Below the pieces are notes generated by a model. That model ran no database searches. It saw only the letters and a list, made by a program, of their open reading frames with translations, and had not been told where the DNA came from. Below, in pieces: positions 1 through 12,507 of a stretch of DNA of 64,000 nt. Each line of letters begins with the position of its first letter. Position 1 is the first letter of the stretch. This stretch comes from Cacajao melanocephalus (taxonomy: Eukaryota > Chordata > Mammalia > Primates > Pitheciidae), in contig CAUYLG010063090.1 in assembly GCA_963573385.1 (NCBI GenBank), forward strand, positions 20,668-84,667, in the 5' to 3' direction. The position numbers and the translations under genes are program-made.

Positions 1-16
1 GCATGCTACTACCTGA

Positions 17-400
17 GTATATTAAGCCATTCTTGCATTGCTATAAAGACATACCTAAGGCTGGGAAATTGATAAAGAAAGGAGACTTACTTGGCTCATG
101 GTTCTACAGGCTCTGCAGGCATCTGCTTGGCTTGTGGGAAAGCCTCAGGGAGCTTATAATCATAGGGGAAGGCAAAGTGGGAGCAAGCATGCCACATGAC
201 CAGAGGAGAAGCGAGAGAGAGGGGGAGGTGCCGTACACTTTTTAAACAACCGTATCTCACAAGGGTAGCACCCGGGTGGTAAACCATTCATGAGAAATCA
301 GTCCCCATGATCCAAGCACCTCCCACCAGGCTCCACTTCTAATGTTGGAGACGAGATTTCATCATGAGATTTGGAGGGGACAAATATCCAGACCCTATCA
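17..400 (-). repeat. MaLR LTR (MST/THE1 type)
   Basis: Reads as the reverse complement of an ERVL-MaLR LTR. It opens with the 'ctataaagacatacctaagg' and 'gggaaattgataaagaaagg' motifs. In the middle it has the 'gtgggagcaagc' and 'ccacatgacc' blocks, and it closes with 'tcagtccccatgatcc' and 'gagatttggaggggacaaat'. The length of about 380 bp suits a solo LTR, and no internal retroviral sequence lies next to it. I could not find a clean 5-bp TSD, so the ends are approximate. The LTR is old, with many point changes and small gaps. No function is inferred. Confidence 0.85.
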
Positions 401-919
401 CTGGTTATTGGAACACTTGAACCAGTGACATTCCATAGCGAGATGAGCTCGAAAGCAGTGTCAACCGTCTTTACTGGGGACACAAAAAAAGACAATATAG
501 GGAAAGAAAGATTGGGATGCCTTTTTAAAAATTTCCAGTGTGGAAAAGACACTGTACTTTTATTATAAGGAAAAACCTGGTTGAAGTAAAGCTGAAGTGT
601 CAGTGTGGCTTTCTTAGACGGTGCTCTCGCCATATGGTAGGGTAGAAAGTGCAGGAATTCTTGAACCAGAAGACCTGAGCCCTGAATCTGATACTGGGCC
701 TCGCTGGCTACATGGCCTTGGAGGGTCTCCTGAACTTCCTGAATCTCAGACCAAGTGGACTCCTAGTCCTTGCTTTAGGGGCTGGTGTGCCAAGTCGTGG
801 CAGGTTCCTTGCACACAGTGTGCTCGGTGCACAAGGGTTGATGAGTGAGTAATCACCTCCTTTAAGGGAACAGGATAGGAAAGAATAGCTGCCTTATCAC
901 CTTAGGAGTAGGCACTGAT
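401..919. other. unassigned non-coding sequence
   Basis: I see no recognisable repeat and no convincing exon. Short open frames on both strands are broken and lack flanking splice signals I would trust. Confidence 0.5.
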
Positions 920-1190
920 GCTTGTTTAGCACTTGGTATATGCTAGGTGCCGTTCTTTGTGATTTCCTTGGATTAACTCATTCGATCTCACAAACACCCT
1001 GTGAGGCTGGTCCTGTTGTCCCCGCTTACAGGTGAGGAAACTGAGGTACACAGAGGTTCACTAACTTGCCCCAAGGTCACTCCCCTGGAAAGTAGAATCA
1101 GGACAACTCCAGGGTTCACTGTCTTTTCTCCAGAGACCATGCTGTTTGCTTACCGTGCTGTATTGTCTCAGCCTCTAAAGCGGAACCCTT
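920..1190 (-). repeat. MIR SINE (antisense)
   Basis: An ancient tRNA-derived MIR in reverse orientation. It has 'aactcattcgatctcacaa', then 'ccctgtgaggctgg', then the core 'caggtgaggaaactgagg' and 'cagaggttcactaacttgcc', followed by 'caaggtcact'. The tail 'agagaccatgctgtttgctt' corresponds to the 5' part of MIR. It is nearly full length but heavily diverged, as expected for a pre-eutherian repeat. Confidence 0.85.
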
Positions 1191-2609
1191 GTTAGCCCCA
1201 TCGTACGTATGAGCCAAGTGAGGCCCCAAATGGTTCAGTGCACTACAAAAACACAGCAGGTTGCTGACAACTGGTACATTCTCATTTGTGAATGGTTAAA
1301 AGTGGGGTATCTGAAGCTGATTCTGCTGGGACCCTCAGCCAAGGAGCCGTTCTTTGTCCTGAACAGAGGCAGCATCTGGAGGGTGGGCATGGAACCCACT
1401 CACATTCTCTTACACACCCCTCCTGGCCCTGGGCTTTGGAAAGGTTGGATTTCTCGCAAGGTGATTGCAGGACCACAGAGCTCTCTCTTTCTCCCCACTG
1501 CAGTTCCAGGCACTTGGGCTGTGCTTTCTCAGTGCCTCTGTTTCTGTGCAGTCGCTCTCACGGGGTCTTCCCCACATCCTGCCTATGGCATAATGAGAAA
1601 TTATGGTCATGGGTGTTTGCAGGCTGTGCTGCTACTCTTCTTGGGACTCCAAGCCCAGCGGGGTTGGGTGCAGTCCTTGGCTCCGCATTTCTGCACTTGG
1701 CTTGAGCACACTTGGGTGTGTGGGAGAGTCTCGGCTCCCTCCACCAGGGATGTTTACAGCTAATCTGGGTGACTAATTGATGTGTCTGTTGTTGGTCTTT
1801 CTGTAGATATTTATATTGCTATCAACGTGTAAGTGCCTTGAACTGGATTTTGGGCCTCTTTAAACCACCTACTGTGCTTTGCACTTAGTGGGAATGCATT
1901 CAGTCGTTGAGGTGGTGTTCTTATTTCAGACAATTAATTTGCATTTTTAACCTACCCAAGGGAGCATGTTATTGCATGATCTATCAGGTGAGCTATTGTC
2001 AAGTCTGTAATCTAATTAAATGCTGGGGCCCAGAAGCCTTAGTGCTTAGAATGCTGCAGCATTTTATTCAATACGTGTGGACTTATCAGATACACAGCAG
2101 ACATATTTTGACAAAGGTTTGCCATCTTTTGTGAATCCCAAACTAGCAGCCTTCACATTTGCAATTTTCCTTCTATTGAATGAAATGGTTCCAGATCATT
2201 CTGTGACAATCGGAGGTAAACATTGCTATGCACAAGGCCTGCTCTTCTGGGATTCTCCCATGCCTGTTTCACGTTTCCCAAATCTTAGGCCCAAATGTCA
2301 GATGGTGTGGGATTTGGAACATCGGGAATCCTGAGCATATTTGAGTTGAAAATTCACACAGAGCTTGAGTGAGTGGGGATGGAGGTGGGGCTGGGGGAGG
2401 GCTTGAACTGTTTTTGCTTCTATTTAATGGTGCACCTTTGAGAATGATCTTGTTGCTTTTGAGTGGATAAGACCAGGTTGCACGGCTTCAAGATCTCCAT
2501 AGTGGCTTGGTTTGCACCTGCTTTTTTGGATGTGGAGATTTCCCCTGGGTGGCCAGCTGATTTTTTGGTGCCTCAATTTATACCCTAACACCTTGTTTTT
2601 CTCTTAGAT
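1191..2609. other. unassigned non-coding sequence
   Basis: Mostly unassigned. About 1800-1915 faintly resembles the 3' end of an L2 on the plus strand ('gtaagtgccttgaact', 'gtgctttgcacttagtggga'). A plus-strand stretch without stops runs from 1209 to 1763 (184 codons). It overlaps open frames in other phases, shows no recognisable domain, and I do not call it a gene. Confidence 0.45.
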
Positions 2610-2735
2610 CGTTGCATATTGAGCACATACTTATTAAGTATCAAGTATACGTCTGATACAGGACTAGAATCTGAGAAAGATACTAAGATTAAGACATAGT
2701 TGCTTCCCTGATGAAAATTATTCTGTTAGTCTTAG
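2610..2735 (-). repeat. L2 fragment, antisense (weak)
   Basis: The run 'attgagcacatacttatta', followed by a decayed 'gatacaggactagaatctga' and 'gttgcttccctgatg', matches the order seen in the reverse complement of the L2 3' end. It is short and heavily diverged. Confidence 0.45.
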
Positions 2736-3000
2736 GTGATACTGACCTTTCTCCTTGTGATCGTTTTCTGAAGATAATAGGTCCTTGGAGGAATCCAGGA
2801 GATGAGATGATGGAAACACTATTTAATGGGTAAAAAGAGAGATTATAGAATGGTGGGAAGCAAGAATTTAAGGCTGAGAGCAATCTCTTTTGCAGGGGAG
2901 GACTCACTATTGCCATTTAACATACTTGCTATAATAGAAGTATGTATGCTGGTGTTCGGGAATCCAGAAAGAGGGACACCTAAGTATCTGGGGACATTCA

Positions 3001-4870
<1,870 letters not shown>

Positions 4871-6594
4871 CACACTCTGCCCACTGTTTGTAGGATGTCT
4901 GTCTAATGTCTGCTCCAAACTGGAACACTGTTAACAATGCAGCGGGGATAGGGACATACAGGGGGAGTGGTCCAGGGTAACTGAGAAGCATGGTCTCTTG
5001 CTAGTGCCCCACCCCAGGAGGCTGAGGGATGCTTCCATGCTCTTTGGAAGCAGAGCTAGCCAGATGGACACCATTCCCCCTTTCTCAGTTCCCTCTACTC
5101 CTCTCCTCCCATCTGAGTCATCCGAGGCCCCTGAGTACCCTGCTGGCTTTCCAAATGCCTGATGCTAGAGAGCCTGATTAGTTTGCTTTCACAATGAAGA
5201 ATCTCAAATAACCACTGCCCCTTTGCTCAGCAAGCAGCCTTCATACCCAGACCACCTCCTAGGATCTGTTTAACTCCCTCTACTCTGTGGGATTGGCCTT
5301 TGTTCAGCCTTTGAGCACACCTGGGTTGGAGAAATGGTTCTTTTTCCCAGAATGGGCTTTATTTGCATTCCACCAGCAATCTTCTTACTCGGAGGGATTC
5401 CTGGGACATTAAATTAGCAGAAAATGACATTAGCGCTAAGAACCAAATTCGATTACCTGAAATACAAGTATTATTGTAAGAAATAAAACGATCTCCTCTC
5501 CACCTCCACACCCTCAGATCATACCCTCACATTGAATTGTATTAATGCCAGTTTCGTTTTAGTTCCTGGCTTTATATGTGTGTGTGTGGCAGGTTGTCTC
5601 AAAGGCACAGTGTGTAATAATAATACGTGTCAGCACAAGGCGAGCTTGTACAGGGTTTTTCCCCATGTAAGTTGCCGGCTCTTCTGTCTGTGGCATGTGA
5701 ATGTGAATTCTGGCAGAGGCTTGTACACTCTACCCTTACACAGCCCCAATCTCCGTAGAACTCAGCTACATCACTGCTCGCTTTTTCTAAAACTTGACAG
5801 GTATTTTTAATGCCTTTATTGTTGCCCCACTCTTTGCTTTTCCTCCAGGAAAGATTCTGCGGTGAATACCCCATCTGCTTCCCCTTGTATGTGAAGCCTT
5901 GTTAAACTCTTCACTCTTTGCTCCTGGAGGCTTCTGTTTATTCCTCTGTTAGCTCTAATCTTCAGGTAGAGTGCTTTGCACAGGGTTAGTGTTTGATACG
6001 TCCTGGAAAACGGGACAGTAACATCCGTTCCTCATACTGCTGTTACGGGCCTAAGTAATGCACATAAATCACAAAAGTAGAGCCAGGCTTGTAGTAATTA
6101 ATATTAGCAGTTACACTTGTTATGCTGATGTTGGGAAAGCGCTGAAATGCAGGACTTATCCTGTTTCGCTCCCACAAAACTGACTGCTCTGGTTCGGCAG
6201 GGCTGTGTCATCTTGCTCAATTTTCCATCCCCGAAGCCAAAGACAGGGTACGTGCTAAATGCTTGGTGAGTTCAACTGAATGAATGAGATACAACAACAG
6301 CCCACGTGCAGAAGGGAGGCTTTGAAGAAGACATTCTATTCCCTGTATACCTGGAATAGGTTTCGAGGGTAGAATGTAGGGCTTGAGATTCATGAGAAAC
6401 ATTATGGAACAAATAAGAAGCAGATGACACAGGGTCATTTCAGGCGGCTGCACATCTGAATCTGACTGTTTGCATGAGGGTGCCACAGTCTTCTGTAAAG
6501 GGAGGCGGGGATTCCTTCTGACCTACACATAAGCCAGGTCTTCGTGCGTGTAGGGGAGGTTTGACCTGTACCTCGTTTGTGGGAAACCAGAGTC
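4871..6594. other. unassigned non-coding sequence, weak L2 traces
   Basis: A long stretch without a clear element. About 5900-6000 ('gtgctttgcacagggttagt' followed by 'gtttgatacg') may be a decayed L2 3' end. The AT-rich part at 5340-5490 has 'ggacattaaattagcagaa' and 'gacattagcgctaag' and is the most enhancer-like portion by eye. No splice-flanked open frame stands out. Confidence 0.45.
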
Positions 6595-6690
6595 ATGGTA
6601 GACATTGAGGCAGAGAACTTGCCTCTGAGTCCATCCGTGCCTGAAACTCGTTTTGTGACCATGGCAAGTTATTTCGCCTTTCTAGAGCCT
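6595..6690 (+). repeat. MIR fragment
   Basis: The block 'gtgaccatggcaagttattt' followed by 'cgcctttctagagcc' matches the MIR core region that includes 'gtgaccttgggcaagttact'. It is truncated by the old L1 piece that begins just downstream. Confidence 0.6.
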
Positions 6691-6764
6691 AAAATATGGT
6701 GGCTTGGGGTTGGGGGAGTTAAAACACATTTTATATGGGTTGCTGTCCTCTAAAAAGAGTAAAA

Positions 6765-7945
6765 TGAAAATAAACACAAAGTAAATCAACCCAAAGATTA
6801 GAGCTAAAGCTGTGAGATTCTTAGAAGGAAACAGAAGAGTAAATCTTTGTGACTTTGGATTAGACAACGTTTTCTTAGCTATGACACTAAAAGCACAACC
6901 AACAAAAGAAAAAAAAGATAAATTGGACTTCTTCAAATTGAAATCTTTTGTGTTTCAAGGGTTTTCTTCAAGAAAATTGAAAGACACAAAATTGGAGAAA
7001 CTATTTGCAGTCATAGATCTGATAAGGGACTTAAATGCAGAAGAGATGAAGAACTTCTATAACTCAACAATGAAAAGACAGACAACCCAATTAAAAAATT
7101 GGGTGATGGATTTGAATAGATATGTCTCCACAGAATATACACAAGTTGTCAAAAAGCACACGAAAAAATGCTCAGCATCATTAGTTATTGGGGAAACGCG
7201 AATCAGAACCACAATGGGGTACCACTTCACACTCACCAGGGTGGCTGTCATCAAAAAGATAGAAAATAACAAGTGAGAGAGAGGACAGGGAGAAAGTGGA
7301 ACCCTTACACGTCACTGGTGGGCATGTAAAATGGAACAGCCACTTTGGAGAACAGTTGGGTGGCTCCAGAAAAGTGAAATGTGGAGTTGACATGTGGTCC
7401 AGCAATTCCGCTCCACGTATCTTTGCCCAAGAGAAATGAAAACAGGTTTTTGAACAAAAACGTGTACAAAATTCTTCGCAACAGCATTATTCATAATAAC
7501 CAAAAAGTGGAAACTACCTGAACGTCTGTCAGTTTATAAATGGCTAAACAAAATGGGGTCTAGCCATACAATGGAATATTATTCAGGTATTGCAAGGAAT
7601 GAAGTATTGATATATGCTATGAGTGAAATTTGAAAACATGCTAAGTGGAAGAGGCCAGATACCAAAGGCCACGTATGTCTGATTCCACTTACATGAATTG
7701 TCAGAATCAGCCAGTCCATAGAAATAGAAAATAGATGAGTGATTTTGAAGGTTTGGGGAAGGGGGAATAGGGGGAAGTTTGGGGTTTGTTTTTTAGGTGA
7801 TTAAAATGCTGTAGAGTTACATAGTGGTGATGGCTGCACCACTCTGTGAATACCCTAAAAGCCACTGAAATGTACCCTCTAAAAGGGCGAATGATTTGGT
7901 ATATAAATTATATCTCAGTAAAGTTATTATTCAAAGAAGATAAAT
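6765..7945 (+). repeat. old L1 (L1M group) 3' portion
   Basis: About 1.2 kb of the 3' end of an ancient LINE-1. Recognisable landmarks in order: 'caaaattggagaaactattt'; the 'caatggggtaccacttcaca' block; 'ggacagggagaaagtggaac'; 'agcattattcataataacca'; 'aatggaatattattcaggta'; the 3'UTR block 'tagtggtgatggctgcacca'; and a terminal 'tatatctcagtaaagttatt'. It is 5' truncated and inactive. The family is probably L1ME or L1MC. One reading frame stays open for 154 codons. Confidence 0.93.
6812..7276 (+). pseudogene. open remnant of L1 3' coding region
   Basis: A 154-codon stop-free stretch inside the old L1 piece. It opens at a GTG rather than an ATG and has no promoter of its own. It is the decayed C-terminal end of LINE-1 ORF2 and sequence just past it, lacking the endonuclease and reverse transcriptase domains. 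I see no reason to think it is translated. Its survival is compatible with chance in an A-rich segment that generates few stops in this frame. Confidence 0.55.
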
Positions 7946-8051
7946 GGAGTGGCTGAAGGCAAAACAGGACCAGGAGACTTGGATCTCCTCATTCACTGGT
8001 TCTTTTGACCCTCCCTTTTGTCCACTGCTTGGGTGTTTTCTGAGATACCTT

Positions 8052-8611
8052 TGTTGGGGAGGGAAAAAAAAAAGCAATTTTCCCTCTACTCTTAGTTCTT
8101 AGCTGGGATGGAACCCTGTAACAAAAGATAGATTAATAGGAGAAAATCAAACAGAAGTTTATTAAGGTGTCCATTTCGTGTAGGCTTGGGGGACACGCAG
8201 GGAATGCATTGTTCTCAAAGAGGGGGTTTAGAAATCCAGCTTATATAGCATCTTCAATAAAGAACAGTAAATTTTTAGACAACTAACAAAACAAAGGAAA
8301 ATGGCTTTGAGTCCCTAGGGGCAGCAACCGCAGGAAGGCAAATATCAAATACATGGGAGTTTGTTAAGCAGATTTCCCCAGCGCCCTGTCCGGGTTGAGA
8401 AGAGCCAAAGCTGCTTTCATGATCAACCTTTGTCTTTCCTGGAAGAAGGGGAGGAGGGATGCTGCTACCTTTGTAAATTGGTGTCTCGCTTTTAGGCACA
8501 TAGTGGGAGGGCAGAGAGCTTTTTTACAGTTTCTTCCCAGCTGTCTCCCGCTCAAAAGAATGCTTTTGCTAAAGTGATGTATTTTGGGCTGCCAGATTCT
8601 GATCTCCTACA
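8052..8611 (-). repeat. solo LTR, ERV1-like, with 4-bp TSD
   Basis: A 560-bp element with LTR architecture on the minus strand. It begins TG and ends CA in that orientation. A TATATAAG box sits at about 8240-8247, and an AATAAA signal follows about 80 bp downstream at 8158-8163, as expected for U3-R. The plus strand starts 'tgttggggaggg' and ends 'ctgatctcctaca'. The direct repeat 'cctt' lies immediately outside both ends (8048-8051 and 8612-8615), the TSD length typical of gammaretrovirus-like ERV1 integrations. No internal region or second LTR is present, so it is a recombined solo LTR. I do not assign the subfamily. Confidence 0.75.
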
Positions 8612-9055
8612 CCTTCCAAGTTCCAGGGACATGGTTTGGAGGACCTCTATGATCCTTCCAATGTGGATATTGTGTGTTTCCAGGAAGCGGATGTGAGGCA
8701 TCACGTGGTAGCCAGAGGCAGCATGGAAGATGCTTCCTTTTGCCTGTCTCTCTGAACCCCTGACTCTGAAGGGGTGTGACCACCTACTCTCCCATTTTAA
8801 ACAGAAGTGGGAAAAGGTCTTTGTGATGACCTTCCGCTTAGTTTATAGACCAGTCCTATACCCGAGTTGAGGCAGGATTATTAGGAAAGAGAAGTGTGAA
8901 CCCCAAACTCCTCTTCCTTATTGATACATGAAAGCTAAACAGAGCTTCCATGCAGTTTCCTAGGACAAAGAGAAACAAGCAAAAGAAAAAGCAAAAAGCC
9001 CTCCTGCAGATGGACAAACAGTGTTTCAAAGCATAATACCGTTGTTTTAGTGTTT
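8612..9055. other. unassigned non-coding sequence
   Basis: No repeat or exon recognised between the solo LTR and the L2 relic. Confidence 0.5.
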
Positions 9056-9960
9056 TAGTTCCTGTCATAAAACTCTTCAGTGGTCTCTCAACATTAACAG
9101 GATGAAGTCCAGCATCAAGGCCTCTCATCACCAGGTTCCATCCCTCACCTCTGTACCAGCTCCCCACCGGCTCACCCATCCCATGGTCTCCCATCCTCTG
9201 TCCTTCGACCGCATCAGTACCCTCTTCTGCCCTCCTTATAGGCAAGCTCATGTTCCTCTTTCAAGATGCAACACTTCACGATAGTTTGGCTAGAATTGTG
9301 CCTCCCACAAAAGATGTTGAAGTCCTAACCCCTGGTGCCTGTAAACATGACCTTATTTGGAAATAGGGTCTTTGCAGATAATCAAACTAGGATGAGGTCA
9401 TTAAGGCAGCCGTAATTCAGTTTGACAACCTCCTTGTGAAAAGGGAAAATTTGGACACAGAATGATGTGTACAGAGGGCAGATGATATGAGACACACAGA
9501 GGATGTCATTTACAAGCTGAGGACAGCTGAGGCTGCTGGAAGCTTGGAGAAAGCCCTAAGCGTATCCCTCCCTCACAGCCTTCAGAAGCAACCCTGTTGA
9601 CAGTTTGATCTCTGTCTTCTGTCCTCTAAAACTGTGAGGCAGTGCATGTCTATTGTGTAAGCCATCCAGGTTGTGGTTCTTTGTTTGTTATGGCAGCCCT
9701 GGAAAACTAATGCCCACCATCTCCCTGAATGCTATGGTCTTTCTGCTTCTCCCCGGAAAGCCATTCAACAAGCTGGGTCCCCTAGGGCTTTGTCGTTTGA
9801 TGATTATACTTAATTTACATTATATTCACTGCTGTTTGTCTGTCTCACTAAATACACTGTGATGGCAAGGTTTATCTCTTTGCATTTCTAACAGCTAGTG
9901 ATTTACCTGTCACTTAAGAACGATGTGGGTGGTTGGATGGATGGATGGATCGATGGGTAA
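9056..9960 (+). repeat. L2 LINE, split by an MLT1 LTR
   Basis: A plus-strand L2 3' region. The first part (9056-9283) has 'aaactcttcagtggtctctc', 'ggatgaagtccagcatcaag' and 'ctcatcaccaggttccatcc'. After the MLT1, the second part (9713-9960) has 'attcactgctgtttgtctgt' and ends in a short GGAT repeat at about 9934-9957, typical of L2 3' ends. The two parts are collinear, so the LTR inserted into the L2. Confidence 0.78.
9284..9712 (+). repeat. MLT1 (ERVL-MaLR) LTR
   Basis: A plus-strand MLT1 LTR. Landmarks: 'gttgaagtcctaacccctgg', 'gaccttatttggaaataggg', 'tctttgcagataatcaaact', 'gatgaggtcattaaggcagc', 'atttggacacagaatgatg', and the end block 'ttgttatggcagccctggaa' with 'aaactaatg'. It is nearly full length at about 430 bp, with no internal sequence, so it is a solo LTR. 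Confidence 0.9.
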
Positions 9961-10364
9961 AAAAAAACCAGTCTCTTGATTTCTTCATTCCAAAAGAGAA
10001 ACCAACTTGTATCAAAGCTCAAAGTTGAAAATGCAAATTAACATGTGAAAGATATATGTGTCATCTCTATTTGAGTCTCTTTGGCAAGCAGTCTTAAGCA
10101 TGCACTTCCCAGTGTAAATAATTCTGGATGTGTTAAAAAGTTCACCAGTGTTTAAGTTCATTAAATTAATGTTGTCATTTTGAGCTGCTGAGTGTGTTGC
10201 AGGTTGTAAGCTGTTCATCACGTTTCTTTAATTTTGCAGTTGTGTCATCTTCAGGAATGTGGAGTGTATTAAAAATAGAAGAGTTATTTTATATCAAAGA
10301 GTCTGGGACCAGGAATTAAATTACTAGAGTCTCCCACTTAATGCTGTGTGGCCTTTATTGATTC
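9961..10364. other. unassigned non-coding sequence
   Basis: AT-rich. No recognisable element or splice-flanked open frame. Confidence 0.5.
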
Positions 10365-10790
10365 CTTCCTTCAGGCGTTCAGCTAAAATCTGAGAGCTGA
10401 CTTTGTGCTGTGAGCTCTGTTGGGCACAAGAGGTACAGAGGTAAAAGCATCAGCTGCCACCCTCAAGGGGCTTAATACACTGGGGGTTGTTGCAAGATGA
10501 ATGAAGCCGAATACACGTGCAGAATGCTAAGTGATATGGGGTCATTGTCATGGGGGGGCGGGGTCATAGAGACATGGATAGAGGGTGCCCAGCTCCAAGG
10601 TGGTCATCAGGAAGAGCTTGGTACAGGAGATGACAGGACCACAGGAGGTGCTTTGCCTGCCCACAGGTGAGGGGGTGGCTGGTGTTCCAGACTCATAGAA
10701 AGGCATGTGCAAAGGCCCTGAGGCCCCTGCAGGGACTTGAAGGCAAATCCCTAGGAAAAGGGCGGAGGTGAATGGCTGCCACAGGAGGGT
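10365..10790 (-). repeat. L2 LINE (antisense)
   Basis: Reverse complement of the L2 3' part. It has 'tgtgctgtgagctctgttgg', 'ccctcaaggggcttaataca', 'gttccagactcatagaaagg' and 'gcaaaggccctgaggcccct'. Spacing of these blocks follows the L2 order. It contains a G run at about 10552-10558. Confidence 0.75.
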
Positions 10791-10899
10791 GTGTGAGTGA
10801 CCTCTGATGGTGAGTGCTTCGAAGGTTACTGTCTTTTCCCAATTGCAAAGAATTTGCTTACTTAGCCTTTTATTACTCACCTGTTCTTGCATTTCTGAA

Positions 10900-11075
10900 A
10901 CACACTCTGGTATCTGCTACCAAGCTCAGCAGTGTGCCAGCTTTCCAAATCTTGTTCACTCTGTTCCTGGATCGTAGGCTGATTGCTTCTAGCTGCTCCT
11001 CTCGCATACTCCTGCCCCAGGGCCTTTGCACTGGATACTCATCAGTTCTGCTGCCCTTTCAGATCTACTCATTTT
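10900..11075 (+). repeat. L2 LINE fragment
   Basis: Sense L2 signature 'cagtgtgccagctttccaaa', then 'ctcctgccccagggcctttg', 'cactggatactc' and 'ttctgctgccctttcagatc'. It lies in the opposite orientation to the L2 piece at 10365-10790, so the two are separate insertions or one was inverted. Confidence 0.65.
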
Positions 11076-11569
11076 TCTTTAGGGCATTTACAGGCTTCCT
11101 GGCCCCCAGCTCCCTGGTGCAAGGTCTCCGGCAGGAGATAAGCCAGGAGGAAAAGAAGGGAGGCCAGGGATTCCCCAGCCCTTTCCCCTCCCTGAGGCTT
11201 CTTCTCTGTGGGCAGAAGGAATGAAGCAGTGAAGACCACAGCTCCTGCACACAGCTCTTTTTGTGCTGTTCCTGTGTCCCGTTCCTGATCTCCCTTCTGG
11301 GGCCACTGCAGGCCTGGGGGTGGCATGGTGCCTGCTATCACTAATCTGGGGCTACTAAAGCTCTAGCAGTTTCCCTAGGCCCTGCTTTTCATTTTGTTTC
11401 ATGAATTTACTGCATAATAGATAAGGTGATTTCAGAAGACATAGTAGAGCTGAATAAAAGCAAGGCATTTGAATGCTTAATCATTATTTTCCTGTAGACA
11501 AATATGGTGTGAATGCAAGGACTTTTAAGTAGATTAATTACTGATTCAGCGACTATATCTAAAGCTGCC
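11076..11569. other. unassigned non-coding sequence
   Basis: No repeat recognised. Overlapping antisense open frames at 11065-11341 are in GC-rich sequence and look fortuitous. Confidence 0.45.
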
Positions 11570-12010
11570 TTGTTTGTTTTTAAAATGACTTTATAGAGGA
11601 TGAATAACATAAAAAACTGTGCATATTTAATGTGTACAACTTGATGAGTTTGTAGATAAATGTACACTGGTGAACCCATCACCACAATCTGTAATCCATC
11701 ATCTCTGTTTCTTCCTGCTCTCTGTATTTATTATTAGCGATAAGGCTTAACATAAAATCTACCCTCCCAGCAAACTTTTAAGGCTACAATACAGTATTGT
11801 TAGCTACGGGCTCTGTGTTGTAAGTTAGCTCTCTGGGACTTACTCATCTTGCATAACTGCTGTTACTTTGTACCCTTTGAGTAATACCTTGCCATTTCTC
11901 CTTCCCCCCAGCCCCAGGAAGCACCATTCTGCTCTTTTATTTCACACTCTTCAAATTACCCAGTTTGAATATGCCATCTTTTTCCTGCTACAGCTCTGAC
12001 GACTACAACT
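11570..12010 (-). repeat. old L1 (L1M group) 3' end, antisense
   Basis: Reverse complement of an L1M 3'UTR. Landmarks: 'aatgtgtacaacttgatgag', 'cacaatctgtaatccatcat', 'caatacagtattgttagcta', 'tttgtaccctttgagtaata' and 'ccccaggaagcaccattctg'. It is 5' truncated and strongly decayed, and abuts the L2 that follows. Confidence 0.85.
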
Positions 12011-12108
12011 AGATATTCCCTTTACTGCATTTAACCCCCTCGGATATCTAAGTTTTGCTCCAGTATCACCTTCTCAGTAAGTTCCTTGATCATTCTATTT
12101 AGAAATGC

Positions 12109-12412
12109 TGCTGGGTGCAGTGGCTCAGGCCTGTAATCCAGCACTTTGAGGGTAGAGGCAGGTGGTTCACCTGAGGTCAGAAGTTCGAGACTAGCTTGAG
12201 CAACATGGTGAAACCCTGTCTCTACTAAATTAAAAAAAAAAAAAAAAAATTAGCCAGGTGTGGTGGTGCATGCCTGTAATACCAGCTACTTGGGAGAATC
12301 ACTTGAACCCTGGAGGTGGAGGTGGCATTGAGCCAAGATCATGCCACTGTACTCCAGCCTGGGCTAGGAGCAAAACTGCATCTCAAAAAAAAAAATAAAT
12401 AAAAATAAAGTA
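12109..12412 (+). repeat. Alu element inserted in an L2
   Basis: A plus-strand dimeric Alu, from 'tgctgggtgcagtggctcag' to a mixed A/T tail of AAATAAAT type. The middle A-rich linker is a run of 18 A (12232-12249). A short imperfect TSD around 'tagaaat' is visible at both ends (12100-12106 and 12416-12422). Small deletions occur in both monomers. Confidence 0.93.
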
Positions 12413-12507
12413 AAATAGAAATTCGAAATCCTCTCCACTTCTTATCACTCATCCCTACTTCATTTTTCTCCTTACCACTTTTTAATACATTTTATAATAG
12501 TTACTTA

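Noticed and set aside
1209..1763. 184-codon open frame on the plus strand
   Set aside because: A second overlapping frame (1292-1705) is also open, the composition is Trp- and Leu-rich in a way typical of GC-rich noncoding DNA, and no domain is visible.
6812..7276. Possible gene of 154 codons
   Set aside because: It lies wholly within an old L1 3' piece, lacks the catalytic domains and begins at GTG. Kept only as an L1 remnant.
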